Assembly (NCBI GenBank): GCA_019059635.1
Contig: JAGVRJ010000013.1
Span: forward strand, 682,001 to 746,000
Source: Proales similis
Lineage: Eukaryota; Rotifera; Eurotatoria; Ploima; Proalidae
Length of the DNA: 64,000 bases
Reading direction: 5' to 3'
This document shows, one piece after another, positions 34,901 to 47,100 of this stretch. A program made the position numbers and the translations under genes. Under the pieces are notes generated by a model. It had not been told where the DNA came from. It saw only the letters and a program-made list of their open reading frames with translations, and did no database searches. How positions within the stretch are numbered: position 1 is the stretch's first letter; each line of letters begins with the position of its first letter.

Positions 34901-37720
34901 ACTAATTGGCTCTAGTTTGTCTTAATTCGGCCCTTTCGAATAGGAGAACTCGAGCGAAAACGGACAACGAGCTCAATCGCCGGATTTCTCTCGCCGGTTT
35001 GACCTCCTCGACGATTGAAGTCTTTTCTCTTCTGAGTGATTTAATGTTGTTTCTTTAGCATTCCATCAGATGCCTTCGATATCGGAGGAGGAAGCGGACA
35101 GCCAGCAGAGACCGATTTGTGTGAGCAAAGTCAATCCGCTCACACTGAAAAAGAGCGCGCCGAGAGAATGCGAAAAACAGACGGAGAAGGAAAGCGAAAA
35201 AGTCGAAGATTCGAGCATTTCTCCATTGGAACCGAATCAGGAAGAATTCGACTTCATTCTAAATCAAGAAGTGGCTGCTCCGATCGCTTCGATGGAGACC
35301 ATTAGCAGCATCGCAGATTCGCCCACTAAATCAAAACGAGATGAAGAGGCGAGAAAAGCGCCACTTCAGCCGTCTCCGTCAGTCAAACGAGTGGCCAAAC
35401 GTGTGCTGCGAATGAGCTCTGTCAAGACGAATCACTTGTTCTCAACGGACGAGCAGCATTTTGAGTCCTCGAGCGACCAAGTGGCCGAGGAAGTCAAAGC
35501 GTCGAGAAATGTTAGCTTCGAGTCCGACACTTGTTCTAAAACTCTGGCAGCAAATCGCTCGGATACTAATGACACTGACCCGGTCTGCGGCTCTGTCTCG
35601 CTTGCCATCTCGACTTCACGCAAGTTAATTGTCGGTGTCCTATGAGCAATCGAATCGCATGCAAATCTCAAGGCACATGTGCAATTTCAAGGGCAAACGG
35701 GCCACATTCGAAAAAGCTTGTGTAGACAAAGACGAGGACCGTGAGCGCGGCTCCAAAAGCGGACCTTTGACCAACGTGTCCAAATTTGTGCTCAAGCAAT
35801 TTGGTAAGTTCAAAGTGCGATTCATACCTCTCAATCGTGTCTAATGGTGGACAAACGAAAAGGTAAAAGTCTGAACGAAGCACTAGTGCACCAAAAGTAT
35901 CGAAATCAAATACTGGAGAACCACAAGACGAAAATGCCGATCAGCATCTACGCCGGTGTGGTGGTCACCTCTTCTCGCTCGTCCCGTCGCAGGTGGCTTT
36001 GCTTGTTTTCACACAGTCGAGCAACAAGATAACCGAGATTCGAAATTAGAACGAGCAATCCAAAAGCGTTTCAGGCATTCGCGGCCGCCACCTCAGGAGC
36101 AGCGGCAGTTCATTCGCAGAGCAAAGAGGAGTCACTCGACGTTGATCGAGGCGCAAATACTCGACGTCTGTCCGATCAACAATGGGCCATTGGTGCCTCG
36201 AGCAGCGGCAAAGCAAAGCCGGAGGGTAAGAGAGCCACCAATTTGAACGCCTTTCGATGAGATTCACATTCTGGGTTTGAAATCGCCAGCTCGATCGGCC
36301 AATCGAGTGAGCAACGATTGGATAATAGTGAACACGGCCGCGTCAATGCGAGTGCTAAACATTTTACGGCACTGGGTTACTAAACACCCGCTGGTCAGTT
36401 CTCTTCTTATGCGAAGCTTTCGATGAGTTTAGTCACAGGCGAATATTGAAAGGACTTTGATGAGAACGAAGAGCTCAAGTTCGAAACCACCAGTCTGGTT
36501 CGACTGATGCTCAACGACAGCTCAATGAGTGACATGGAGCGCAAGGTCGCCTTCGATATAATGCAGCAGTTGGACGTGCCGTTGGAAAAGAAGCTCAGAC
36601 GCGTGGCGAACATAGAACGAATTCTGAGTGCTCAGCAGCTGTCTCAAGAGCCGCCTCTGTTTGATCAGCTTTCGGTGTCCGAAATAGCCGAACAGATGAC
36701 TTTTATTGACTACGAGATATTCTGCTCGATCAGCTACAGGTGAAGGCCAACTGCGGCTCCTTATAATTCTCATTTGACTTGAGCCTAACCATTTCGCAAC
36801 AGTGAGCTTTTGAGCCAGAAGTGGATGAAGGCGAAAAAGGAAAAAGACGCGCCGCACATTCTTCAATTCAGCCGCCGATTTAATGAGGTTGTTCTATATT
36901 TTGGATTTTATCACAGCCGAAGCTGTAGCAAGTGAATTCTAATTGTCGCAGATGTCGCAGCTGGTAGTCAGCGAGATCCTCTCCTGCTCGTCGAGTGAAC
37001 TGCGCGTGCAGAAAGTCGAAAAATGGGTGAACGTGGCCAACATTTGCAAATTCTTGAAGAACTACAACGGCGTCCTACAAATCATGTCGGCGTTCGCCAG
37101 CACGTCCGTCTTTCGCCTAAAGAACATTTGGAAGGCGATTTCCAAAAGTGTAAGCAGCCGCCAAAGATCACCTGTCTGACGAGCAGCGTTTAATGCCAAT
37201 CTGATTGTTTCAGTCCCGGCAGGCGATTGAAAGTCTGCAAACATTGGTCTCGTCTGATGGCCGCTTTCGCAATCTACGCGACTGCATGGTTGGTGTTTTG
37301 AAGCGTTGCATTATCGCTATCACGTCGATTCTAAAGCGCAGCGAATTTCAAAGCACAAAACAGATCCGCCTTGCGTGCCCTACCTTGGCATGTATCTCAT
37401 GGACTTGGCCTTGATTGAAGAGAGCACGCCCGATGTGACTGACGAGGGCCTGATCAACTTTTCAAAATATCGAATGGTTGCTCCCAAATTCATTTGTGAC
37501 TTGACGAGTTTCTAATTCTTCGCTTGTAAAGATATCGCACGTCATTCGCGACATTCGAATGTATCAGCAGAGCAAGTACAGCATTAGATACAACTCGAGG
37601 GTCTGTGCCTACCTGTTAAACACCAGCGGCCTGCTCAGCTCGGACGAGGCGTATGAGAAATCGCTCATGCTCGAGCCACGCACATCGATCACGTCGACCA
37701 CAAGCAAAGAGCTCAAATGA
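31933..37720 (+). CDS. RASGRF: RasGRF: Ras/Rac guanine nucleotide exchange factor
   Basis: Calcium/calmodulin-linked exchange factor acting on Rac (DH domain) and Ras (CDC25 domain) at membranes. Many short exons; the first are 31933..32202, 32259..32365 and 32433..32580, later ones include 33032..33314, 33391..33513, 33586..33703, 33764..33909, 33977..34046 and 34126..34319. Domains in order: PH ([20 protein letters not shown]); coiled coil; IQ motif ([17 protein letters not shown]); DH ([20 protein letters not shown] to [18 protein letters not shown]); second PH to CSDISQ; REM ([20 protein letters not shown]); and a long Ser/acidic linker with [12 protein letters not shown]. The CDC25 domain runs from about 36.45 kb ([74 protein letters not shown]). 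Exons near 32.6-32.7, 34.4-34.6 and 34.9-36.4 kb are uncertain. All RasGRF domains are present. Confidence 0.92.
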
Positions 37721-37963
37721 AGCTCACACTCTCCTCACTCTCAATTAATCGGCCTTCTAGAATCTTTTTAAATCCATGTTGTTTATTTTTAGTCGTTTGT
37801 TAATAGCGAGACGAATTTTTTTTTCCAATTCGACAAGGGCAATATTACAAAGTCAATTGAAGACAAAAACAAGTATTTGGGGGGATTTTGCTTTATTTTT
37901 CCGATCGCGATCGGCACAGAGAAGCCATGTGAGGACGGCGTTTATGTACAAAGCTGAAACGAG

Positions 37964-39298
37964 CTACTTTTGCTTTTTGGTCTTTGGCTTTTCGAATATT
38001 TGACGCGAGCCACCGCCGCGCTCGGCGAACTGCTTCTGGTTAGACCAAGGATCATCGTCTCGCCGAGTCGTGTCCTGATCCAGCAAGTGAGTGTATTTGG
38101 TGCGGCCGGCGAAGCCGAATTTCTTGACCTGCATAACTTTGGGCATTGCCGACTTGTCAAAGAGGTCTTCAAGGGTCGGCTCGGCGTAGTTGCGCTTGTA
38201 CACGTCCTCCTCTTTGTCCATGAAGAACGCGCCACGATGGTAGTACTTTTGAAGAAATTTGTACTTGCCCTTGGCGGCTGAGTTGGTCACTTGTTTGGGA
38301 TTGGCCTTGAAATAGGCTTTCCTCTCCTCTTCGGTCATGTTGCGCAGCTTTTGTATTTCTTGTTTCTCTTTCTCCGAGTTTTCTCTTTCCTCAATGTCGC
38401 GTTTTATACGCTTCAGCTCGCGCAGTTTCCACAACTCGTACTCGGCCTCGGCGTCCTCGTCGTCGGTGGCGAACTCGCATTTTATGTTGTCATCGTCCGT
38501 GTCTTTCTCGGCCAGTATTTCTCGCGACACTTCTTGCTTGATTATCTTTCGAGTGTGTTCAACGGCTTCTTGGCGAAGACGCTCGTTCTCCTCCTGGACG
38601 CGCTGTTCCTCTTCTTCTTTGGCTGCCTTTTCCAATAGAGTGACTCGGTCTTGTTTCCTAACAAACGTAGGCTTCAGGCGGGGAACTTCTTCGTCCTCTT
38701 CGTCCGTGTACTCTTCTTCGGTCTCCTCTTCTTCTTCTTCCTCAGATTCGGACGCTTCTTGTGCGGCTGCTTCATTCTGAGCTTTGAGCATTTCTTCCTG
38801 TCGTTCCAATGCTTTCCTCTTTAACTCCAATCGGCGACGCGTTCTCTCTTCTTCTTCGTCCTCTTCCGCAGCTTCTTCGGATTTAACTGCGGCTTGTTCC
38901 ATTGACAGACTTTCGTCTGGCTTTTCAAGCTTGTCTTTTTCATCTTCTTCTTCTTCTTTGAGAATTTCCGGTTCTACTGCAGGTCTATGACGCCCGACAG
39001 GTCTGGGCTCGCTATCTATTTCTTTCAGGCGTCTCAGACGTCTATCCTCAACTGGCTGGATAGTATCGAGAGAAGTGGCTGCTTGGCTAGGCTCCTGCTT
39101 TACTTCAAATCTTGCTCTTTCTTGCCTCGTTTCGACTCGTTCCTCTTCATCAGACTCTTCGTCGGCATATTTCGGCCTTTTGCCTGCAACGTATCGGTTC
39201 ACTTTTACTTTTTGCATCGATATTTCGCCTTTTTCATTTCGAACCGGAACTGCACCTCCCGTGCCACTCAGAATGTTGTTCACGCGTGGCTTGCTCAT
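37964..39298 (-). CDS. MFAP1: MFAP1, spliceosomal B-complex protein
   Basis: Nuclear pre-mRNA splicing factor; despite the name it is a spliceosome component, not a matrix protein. One open frame of 444 aa (human 439), starting MSKPRVNNILSGTGGAVPVR. The N-terminal two thirds are very acidic, Lys/Arg-rich and coiled-coil-like. The conserved C-terminal MFAP1 domain is clear: RNMTEEERKAYFKANPK, KYKFLQKYYHRGAFFMD, VYKRNYAEPTLEDLFDKSAM, VKKFGFAGRTKYTHLLDQDT and DDDPW. It is intronless. It is convergent with RasGRF, 243 bp apart. Minus-strand AATAAA at 37897..37892. An upstream GTG in frame is ignored because the ATG at 39298 gives the family's start. Confidence 0.95.
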   Translation of the reverse strand: MSKPRVNNILSGTGGAVPVRNEKGEISMQKVKVNRYVAGKRPKYADEESDEEERVETRQERARFEVKQEPSQAATSLDTIQPVEDRRLRRLKEIDSEPRPVGRHRPAVEPEILKEEEEDEKDKLEKPDESLSMEQAAVKSEEAAEEDEEEERTRRRLELKRKALERQEEMLKAQNEAAAQEASESEEEEEEETEEEYTDEEDEEVPRLKPTFVRKQDRVTLLEKAAKEEEEQRVQEENERLRQEAVEHTRKIIKQEVSREILAEKDTDDDNIKCEFATDDEDAEAEYELWKLRELKRIKRDIEERENSEKEKQEIQKLRNMTEEERKAYFKANPKQVTNSAAKGKYKFLQKYYHRGAFFMDKEEDVYKRNYAEPTLEDLFDKSAMPKVMQVKKFGFAGRTKYTHLLDQDTTRRDDDPWSNQKQFAERGGGSRQIFEKPKTKKQK

Positions 39299-40076
39299 CT
39301 CTGACACTGAACAAGGCGTTTGGCAACCACTGCCTCTTTCTATTTCGTGTTGCCCTCTTTATTCATGTCGAATGGCAAGTCCATACACAGTCGAATGTCT
39401 TGCAGAACCAGCGTAACAATCGGGCAAGTGTTCATTGGTTACAATTTTGCGAATGGTTAATAACTAAGCGTGCGAAAAGCTATGCAAATGTGCCGAAAAA
39501 CAAGTTGCCGAAAATCCAGGCGGAAATATAGCTGTTTTGATCAGAAAATGATGCTTTATGTCGCGGAATATTAGCCCACTGTACCGAAACCGGTTTTGCT
39601 CTCTCAAGTAGACCATAGAAAAGAAAGAAAGAATTTATTTGATTTGATTAAGACTCGGAACGAATCATAATCGGAATAATCAGGCGACTTTAAGAAGATA
39701 TGGTTGCACAATCAAATGGTACAGCACAAAGAGCTATATCTTATTTTATATTTGCGAACAGCGAAAATGATTTTTGGGCTGGGTAAGTTAAATTTTTTGG
39801 GAAACTTATTTAGTTATTTATTCGCGCATACGACAATTTCCGCAAATAAAGACAACTGTTAAATACTGTGTTTTTTGTTTGTGTTTATCACATTTATTTC
39901 GCTATTACTTTATGGATAAGAACCAATAAACCAAGAGAGGCAAACACTTAAATAGAGTTATTCTACAGCGAACAGGTAGCCGACCCGCCCAGAACTAGAC
40001 TCGCTGCTCGGGCTTTGGCGGCATTTTTATTATCGGATTGGGCCGAGTCAACTGAATCTTATTCAATGGCCATCAG
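39299..40076. other. AT-rich spacer between MFAP1 and SLC5 gene
   Basis: No gene. It holds the MFAP1 promoter and the SLC5 3' UTR, with a minus-strand AATAAA at 39898..39893. A TTGTTCAG acceptor-like site lies about 9 nt before the MFAP1 ATG. Confidence 0.4.
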
Positions 40077-42511
40077 TCAAGAGTAAGTTGTTGGATTGAA
40101 TCGAAAATTGTCTACCTTTTCGTGCTCATCAAAAATGCCCTCGGGCTCTTCATATTTTCTGATGAATGGTATATCGGCGAAGTATTTGGGATGAATTTTC
40201 TTCTCCTTGACTAAACCGCATTTCACGCTCACATAACTCACCAACAGACCGACCACGAACGTAATCAACATTGCTATCACAGAGTAGTACATGTAAGAGA
40301 TTTGATAGATTTGAAGTCCCCTTGATAATCAAAATTGAAGGCTAACTGGGCTGAATATCAAGTTAAATGGGCAAAGTTACTCGGGCGGTTTTTCAAACGA
40401 CATGTCTTTAATTGTAGCATTTCCGCAGCCCTCAGTGATGATCGGCTTTGCGCCGGTGGGTCTTCCATAAATAACGGCGCCGATTCCGATCCACGTGTTG
40501 ATGACCGTGCTAGTTACTAAGCCGACGATCGCACCCTTTTTCAGGCAGTTGAAATAATTGTCCGATTGGCGAAATGCCAACAGCGACTTACTGCCGAGTT
40601 GGCTGTTTTTGTAAACATTCCAAGACAAAAGACGGCCAACAGGGGTCCGCCCAATATGCCGAACAACAAGAAAGTTATTTGAAGAATGGTATCGCCGAAA
40701 TACTGGCAGAGATAGGCCAGAATCAGACCAGCGACACCGAACACCAAAGCTAAATCGACCTGTGTTGAAAAGAAAGAGTGAATCTCGCACTTTGTTGATT
40801 TACCCGCCACTCTGGAGATCATGGCGGCTCTTTGATCGCACATGGGCTCATTGCACAGGCGAGCGTAGCCAGGCTTAACAAAGTCGGTGATGAACACGGT
40901 CGCGATCGAGTTCATGCAAGTTGACAGTGAGCTAGAATAGATTTTAACTTGGATACTATGATGAGCGAGTTAAGGTCGCTAACCTGAGCGAAGCGCTTAT
41001 AATCGAAGCAATGAAAACGCCAGTGAAACCATAAGTGTCGCCCAGAATGTCTTTATCGACCACATAGTAAGGCATCAACTAATGCGCGTCACCTTGGTGC
41101 ATGAGAATTCTGAGTCGAGAATGGTCGATCGGACTACCTGCTCGCCCTTGTGGATTTTGCCGCTTGCGATCAGATCGCACTTGTGGTATTTTGCAAATGC
41201 GACCAGTCCACAAATGCAAGAGAGAGTGACAAAGCTAACGCCGGCGGCAATGCTCACCCAAAGAGATCTAGAACAAAATGGGCCGAGCTGATGAGAGTTA
41301 GAACTGGGCGCTCGCTTACTTGGCTGCCTTTTTAGCGCTGCCCACTGACAGGTAGCGCTGAATGGCACCTTGATTCGCACCGTAGATGGCTATATCGTTA
41401 AAAAAAGAGACAACAGTTAGAGTCCAAAAAGTGTGACGTTTGAACGGCGAAGGATCAAAGCTGAAAGTATTGCAAGGTTTTTATCGACTTTTAAATGTCT
41501 CGTGCGAGCATTCTTACTCAAAGAACTCAATTCTGCCCGCCTCAGAGCTTCGTCGGAACACCTCTGCCCAACCGCCGTCGATGCTCATCACTCCTTTTAC
41601 AATAACCGCAATTATTCCTTAACAGGCGTTTATTTTTAGAATAACCACTTGTCTTGGGCATTTTAATAAGAAGGTTCCTACCAGCGAACATAACGCCCAC
41701 TTGAAACGCATCCGTCCACACAGTTGCCTGGCACCAAGCGTAAGAATCAGCAGCGAGCATTAGAATGGGCCAAGGGGTTCTACCTTAAGGCCGCCGACCA
41801 CGGTATATGCAATGCACACGCCTCCGGTGAGAACTGTGCATAAAGTGAACGTGTTGAAGCAACAGTAGCTGTTAGGGGCGACATAAAGGCGGCGAAAGAT
41901 TACCGACTGAGACGAACAGCGAGAGGCCTGTGATTTGCTCTATGGCCAGCGCGGGCGTGTAGAGTGCAATGGACATGTACAGAAACTGAAAAGATACAAA
42001 TAGTCGCTTTAAATAGAGCCTGACAACCCAAGAGCTGAACTTGCCATTTCCATTATGAATATGAATGAGCTCAGAGAGCGTGTGCTGGAGCCGAATCGTA
42101 TTCGAAGGTACTCGTAGGCGCTCGAGATTTTTATGCGATGGAAAAAAGGTACAAAAATGATTGAGGCAAGCAACTGCGATGCCGAGAGCGGAATTATCCA
42201 AAGCCACATCATAGTACCGTACTTGTAGACTTCAAGCGGAAAGCCCATAATGGCGTTGGCTGAGAGGAAACTTCCCATTATAGAGATGCCCACCGAAATG
42301 GCCTTTGGAAACGGGCTACAGTGATTCGGTACGGTGCATGCCGCCTGTCTCTACTTACGCCCAGTTCACCTCCGCCCAGTAGGTAGTCGCGGGTGCTCTT
42401 CTTCTTGCGGTCCACCCAGCCACAGTAAACACCGATGCCGGCGTTTACAACCAGCATGAGAAAGAATACAATGTAATCAACGGTTTCAAACCTATGCTCA
42501 CTGCTGGCCAT
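40077..42511 (-). CDS. SLC5 sodium-coupled solute symporter (SLC5A8/A6/A5/A12 branch)
   Basis: Multi-pass plasma-membrane symporter that uses the sodium gradient to import small organic solutes or anions. At least a dozen exons with short introns. Landmarks in order: DYIVFFLMLVVNAGIGVYCG (TM1), DYLLGGGELG, GSFLSANAIMGFPLEVYKYG, ALYTPALAIEQITGLSLF, TVVGGLKATVWTDAFQ, GGWAEVFRRSSEAGRIEF, FDPSPFKRHTFWTL, YGANQGAIQRYLSV, SSLSTCMNSIATVFITDF and LLFGILGGPLLAVFCLGMF. These are the SSF family hallmarks, and the GGF-like loop, FDPDP-like and NQxQVQRYLS blocks point to the SLC5A5/6/8/12 branch. One intron after FIFIMEM starts GCAAGT (GC-AG), and the alignment leaves no other option. The exon 1/2 junction appears to lose about five residues of the usual PxP loop, so that splice is uncertain. 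Substrate unknown. Confidence 0.88.
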
Positions 42512-44103
42512 TTCTTATCTCTTTCTGTTTGCTTTTTGCGTTTTAATTTTACTCGACTTTTGAATGAGATTGAAATCAATTGAAATTGAAGTCAATTGAA
42601 ATCTAAACGAGAGAGCAATGCATTCACGATGAGTTGCCGACTGCAGACAAGCAGAAATATCCATGCTGTTGCCGCACGCTGAATGAGCTCAACTTCACAC
42701 TCATCTCTCTCTCTCTCTCTCTCTGCTGTGTCTCTTCATTTCAATACTTTCTTCTCAGCTTTTAGCCCATCTGGATGGAAGACGGCCAAATTGAACAAGC
42801 GTGTCTGGTTTGTTCCACACAGTCTGTCTTTAGGTCGTGCAGGAAACTGTACTTGAGGCTCTTTTGCTGACGCCGCCACTGTGCCGGCATCAAACTAGAA
42901 ACACATTTTCATGTCATGCGTCGCATATTCTCGCCCTATCAGATTGCTTCGCCCGTTCGCACCATTTACATTATCGACTGTGCTGTGCTGTGCCGGGTTC
43001 GAAAACCCACAATCGGACTGGATTCATTTAATTATGAATACTGCGCAGTAGAAACCAGGCATGGAAGCAAAATTGGGACGTCCCTCCCCTCTGCCTTGCA
43101 ATCGGCCTCTCACATCCATGCCCAAGCACCGATTTGAAAAAATTCATCGGTTGCCACGACGCTGCACGCCATTTAAACAACGATGAATGCAAACTGTTGG
43201 ACGGAGCTTAGGCACCCACACAAGCCTCCAAGACACGCAAGCATAGCCCTGCAGGCGTCTTGTTTGTTGTGATTTAAGCGCCCTGTAACGATACAAGACT
43301 CTTGCCGCCTTCCTTTCCTCCATTGCCTCCTTTCTCACGAATGCAACGAATTTTATGAGTTTTCCAGACAAACAAAGCTCGTCAGCAACTTTTCCTATTT
43401 TTCTCGAGTTTTTGTTTTTCATCAGAATTCTTCAAAGTGTTACTGCTATTCGTCTGCGTTGGCACTTTTTTTTTTTTATTCAATTCGTGACAGCAGACAT
43501 TCCTCTGACTTTTGAATATGATCTCGTGCACGTGTGCCACTAACAAACAAAACCAGTCGCCCGATTTGATTTTAGAACGATAACATGTAGCTGCGGCACT
43601 CAGCTGAAAAGTGCGCCAATTTAATGTAAAGGGCGAGTGCCAAGTTTTTAAAAGCTCAAAATTGGCCAAAAAAATTTTAAAGTGGTGTGCGGGGCGCATT
43701 TTAGTTGGATCGGCAAAGCGTAAAAGCCGAGCAGGGACAGCTTTATTAACAAAACGCCCTTTAGCTTTTGATTATAAATCATATGGTTGCGATAGGAGCG
43801 TGAAAATGGCGCGGTTCAATGAAGCCGGTAGTCTAAATGAGGCGGCCATTGACAAAATAAAAAAAAAATCGCTTTCGGCCCGGGAAAAGACGAAAGTGGG
43901 AAGGTTGCTTGAACCCAAACATATTCTCATCGTCGCGCGCGTTTATAAATTCAAAAGTTAAGCAAAATTGATAGCCAAGTGGCTATATGCAAATAAAAGC
44001 GGGCCATATTATGTCACAAGAGCAGAGAGGGCAAAGATAAAACACTTTCAATGACTGAATGACTAAGCTGCTTGCAAAAAAAAGGGGTACCTGAGATGAG
44101 ACA
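42512..44103. other. 1.6-kb spacer between SLC5 and Piezo, with a CT repeat
   Basis: Divergent promoter region for SLC5 (minus) and Piezo (plus). A TC microsatellite lies at 42704-42724. Open frames near 43.1-43.7 kb (minus) and 43.6-43.96 kb (plus) have no recognisable domain or start context. I see no tRNA or other structured RNA. Confidence 0.45.
42704..42724. repeat. TC/CT microsatellite
   Basis: About ten CT units in the SLC5-Piezo spacer. Similar CT runs lie at 49061-49077 (Piezo intron) and 58882-58901 (intron 1 of the peptide precursor). Confidence 0.85.
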
Positions 44104-47100
44104 ATGACGTCCACCGAGCCAAACTCGAATGTTGTTGCTGATCTCGACACGATTAGTCGAATAGAGCCCGCCGAACGAGCTGCTGAGCAGGGCGGACAAG
44201 CTGACCGAGACGATGTGCACATTCAAGTGTCTAAAGTTGAAATAAACTTCAACACCAAGAGCGAGCCGCTTGTCAACTCAAGCAAAGGCGTTGAACGCAT
44301 CCGCTCGTTTCTGCTGCTCATCTTGCTGCCGGTGGTTCTGCTCACATGTAAGGCCGTCTGATGCCATCGGATGCTTCTGGCCCCAATCTGAACCTAATGC
44401 CAATTTGATTCTAGGCACCGCTCTTAAGCTCAGTCTTCTATCCCTTCTCTACCTTATTCTGTTGTTTTTGCTGCCTTTTTTCTACCCGTTGAGGAAGCGC
44501 ACTGTGTCAAGTAACTCACAGCAGATGAACAATTCTCTTCGACTGAACTCTTAAAGTTTGACCGTTTCCGTCTAGCCCGCATGATTCGCTTCCTGCAGCT
44601 TCTCATCACGCTCAGTGCGCTAAGTTTCTCAAGTCAAGTGATATTTCAGTTCGTTCTTCTGGCCAATGCTCCTTACGGCAGCCTGATCGCCAACTGCTCG
44701 GTGCAGCAGGAAATTCTCGAAGAGCTCTCGTTCAGCCGCTTTGACACGGCCAACCTGCTGGACGTGCTGAGGCTTCTATTCTCCGACTTGTGCGTGCTCG
44801 TGGTGGCCATTTGCTGCTACGTTGCGTGTCGCAAGGTGCAAAAGGTTGGCCGCGAAGAAGCGGCCAGAGAGCTCAAAAGTCACAATTTACCTGCACATGA
44901 CGCAACGTTTTCAGATCAGTTCTGTCCGCTGGCCAATGTGGCCAACGATTCGGACCTTACGGACAACGGCGTCGGAAACCAATCTGCCACCAACAGCAGT
45001 CAACTGGTCGACCGAAGCACCCAAGTCAGATTCGAGCTGAGTCGGAGGACGCGCAGCTCTACAATGAGACGGGCCTACGACTACATGATTCCGATTTTGC
45101 TTGAGATAGCGTTCGCCGCCCTAATTTACATTTGCGGCACATTTTGGCCGTCGCTTCTGTCGCTGCCGTACTTTCTCACTTTTCTTATCATTCTGACTGC
45201 GAGGACCGTGTCCTACAGGCTTGACAGCCGACGAATGCTGCTGGGAGTGAAGCTGGCGCTGATCGTCTACTTGGCACTGCACATTCTCGCTTATTACCTC
45301 TATCAGCTGAGATTTTTTCACATGTGGCTGCCGGCCGAAGAGCTGGCTGCTCGCTTGCTTGGTCTCAACAATGCCGTGTTCAACAGCTGCCTCAAACCTG
45401 CGCATTTCTACATAAACGACTCAATCGAGTGGCAGCAGGCCGTCTATCCACTCATCCTGTTCGTCACCTACTGGTTTGTGGCCGTCGAGTTTTCATACAC
45501 TTGCGAGCCGACTGACACGATCGCCTCAATTGAAAACATCCCGACAACGCCGGACCTGGAGGCGCAACACCAAGTAAGACTTTTAGCAGCCATCGAGCGC
45601 TCAAGCCTAGAATTCTCATTCAGCTCTCAGGTGCAAGAGGTAACGGCTTCAACTTCGGCCAGGGACGAATCAAGTGGCCAAGATGCTGAACGCCAAGTAA
45701 GTTGGAATTTCATTTGGTGGGACTCAGCTCTATCAGACCTCTCTTGTCTCTCTCTCTCTTGTTTCATTCAACCGCCTAACTGCTAACAATTAAATTTGTC
45801 GAAGATTGCTGAGGCACATTCGATAAATTCGAGCCTCGATTCGACAAATGAGGTAAAGCGCATATGCAAGAGCCTCCTAAACAAGCGAATCATTCGAGTA
45901 CGATCGATTAATACTAAACGTCTAGCCTTCAGCTCGCTCGGCCTATTCTCTTGTTTGCGGCTTCTCCTTTCCGGCTTATTCATTTGAATGCATGCACTAG
46001 CTCTAGCTCATGGCAGTTGCTGTCTCTGCTGCACCCGCTTCTCTTCTCTTTCTGAACGTCGCTTGGCACATAAATTCAAAATGAAAACTTTTTTTAGCGG
46101 CTAATCGAAGCCTCGCCTGAAACTGGGCCGCAATACTTGAAGCTGGACGAAATGAACAACGAGCCGACCAGCGACAACCAACAGACGCAGACGGCAGACG
46201 CAGACGCAAACAGCGACGAGCAGGGACTGAGGAGGAGACGACTGAACCGGAAGAACACTTTGTTCAATCTGGAGATCACTCGCAGCTATTTCCAGCAAAT
46301 AATCAATTTCCTGCTGAGTCAGAGCTATTTGGCCTCGCTGATATCAATGATGGCCTGGAGCATCATCTATCACAGTCTGCTTGCGCTCGTCTTGCTCATT
46401 TGGGCTTGCTTGATTTGGGTGCTGCCCCGGTCGCGAGTCTGGTGTCTGCGCACTTCGCCCCTGCTCGTTCTCTATTCTCTGGCGCTTTTGCTGCTCGAGT
46501 TCATCTACGGCCTGAGCTTGAGCAGCCAAGAGCTGCCCGAGTTCAAAGAGCTCGGTCTGGTGCGCCATTCGTTTCCGTTCGTTCATTTGAGCATCAAGGT
46601 GAGCAATCGATCGCTGCTGGCTCTTCTTGGCCTTTGTTTTAAACTTGAACAATTCGCAGACCGGATTCATGCTCATTCATTGGCTCACGTTACATCAGTT
46701 TGTAAAAGAAAGACGAAGCGGCTACCAGAACGCCGACGACCTGATGGCGTTCTATTTTAATTTTCAGTCGTCGAACGTCTCCTCGCCTCACCTGCGCAAC
46801 AACCAGCAGGCGCGAGCGATGCGCTGGCTGCACGACGCACTAACCAAATATTGGATAATTGCGTCCAGTGTGATGATGCTGCTCATGAGCTATCAGGACG
46901 ATGTGGTCGCCTACCGCATCGGCTATCTGGTGCTCTTTCTCTATTTCGTCACCACATTCCAACTGTTCTACTCGTTTTGGCGCGCGTCGCTCTACATATT
47001 CCATCTGGTGGTTGTCGGCTACTCGATGACCATTCTGCTTCTTCTCTACATATTTCAGTTTGACGCTGTGCCGGCCTACGTGAAGCGAACATTCCACATC

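Noticed and set aside
42970-43010. GGGTTCGAAAACCC resembling a tRNA T arm
   Set aside because: No upstream A box or matching acceptor stem; a chance short palindrome.
43611-43961. 116-codon plus-strand open frame in the SLC5-Piezo spacer
   Set aside because: No recognisable domain, poor start context and a run of lysines from A-rich DNA; not distinguishable from chance.
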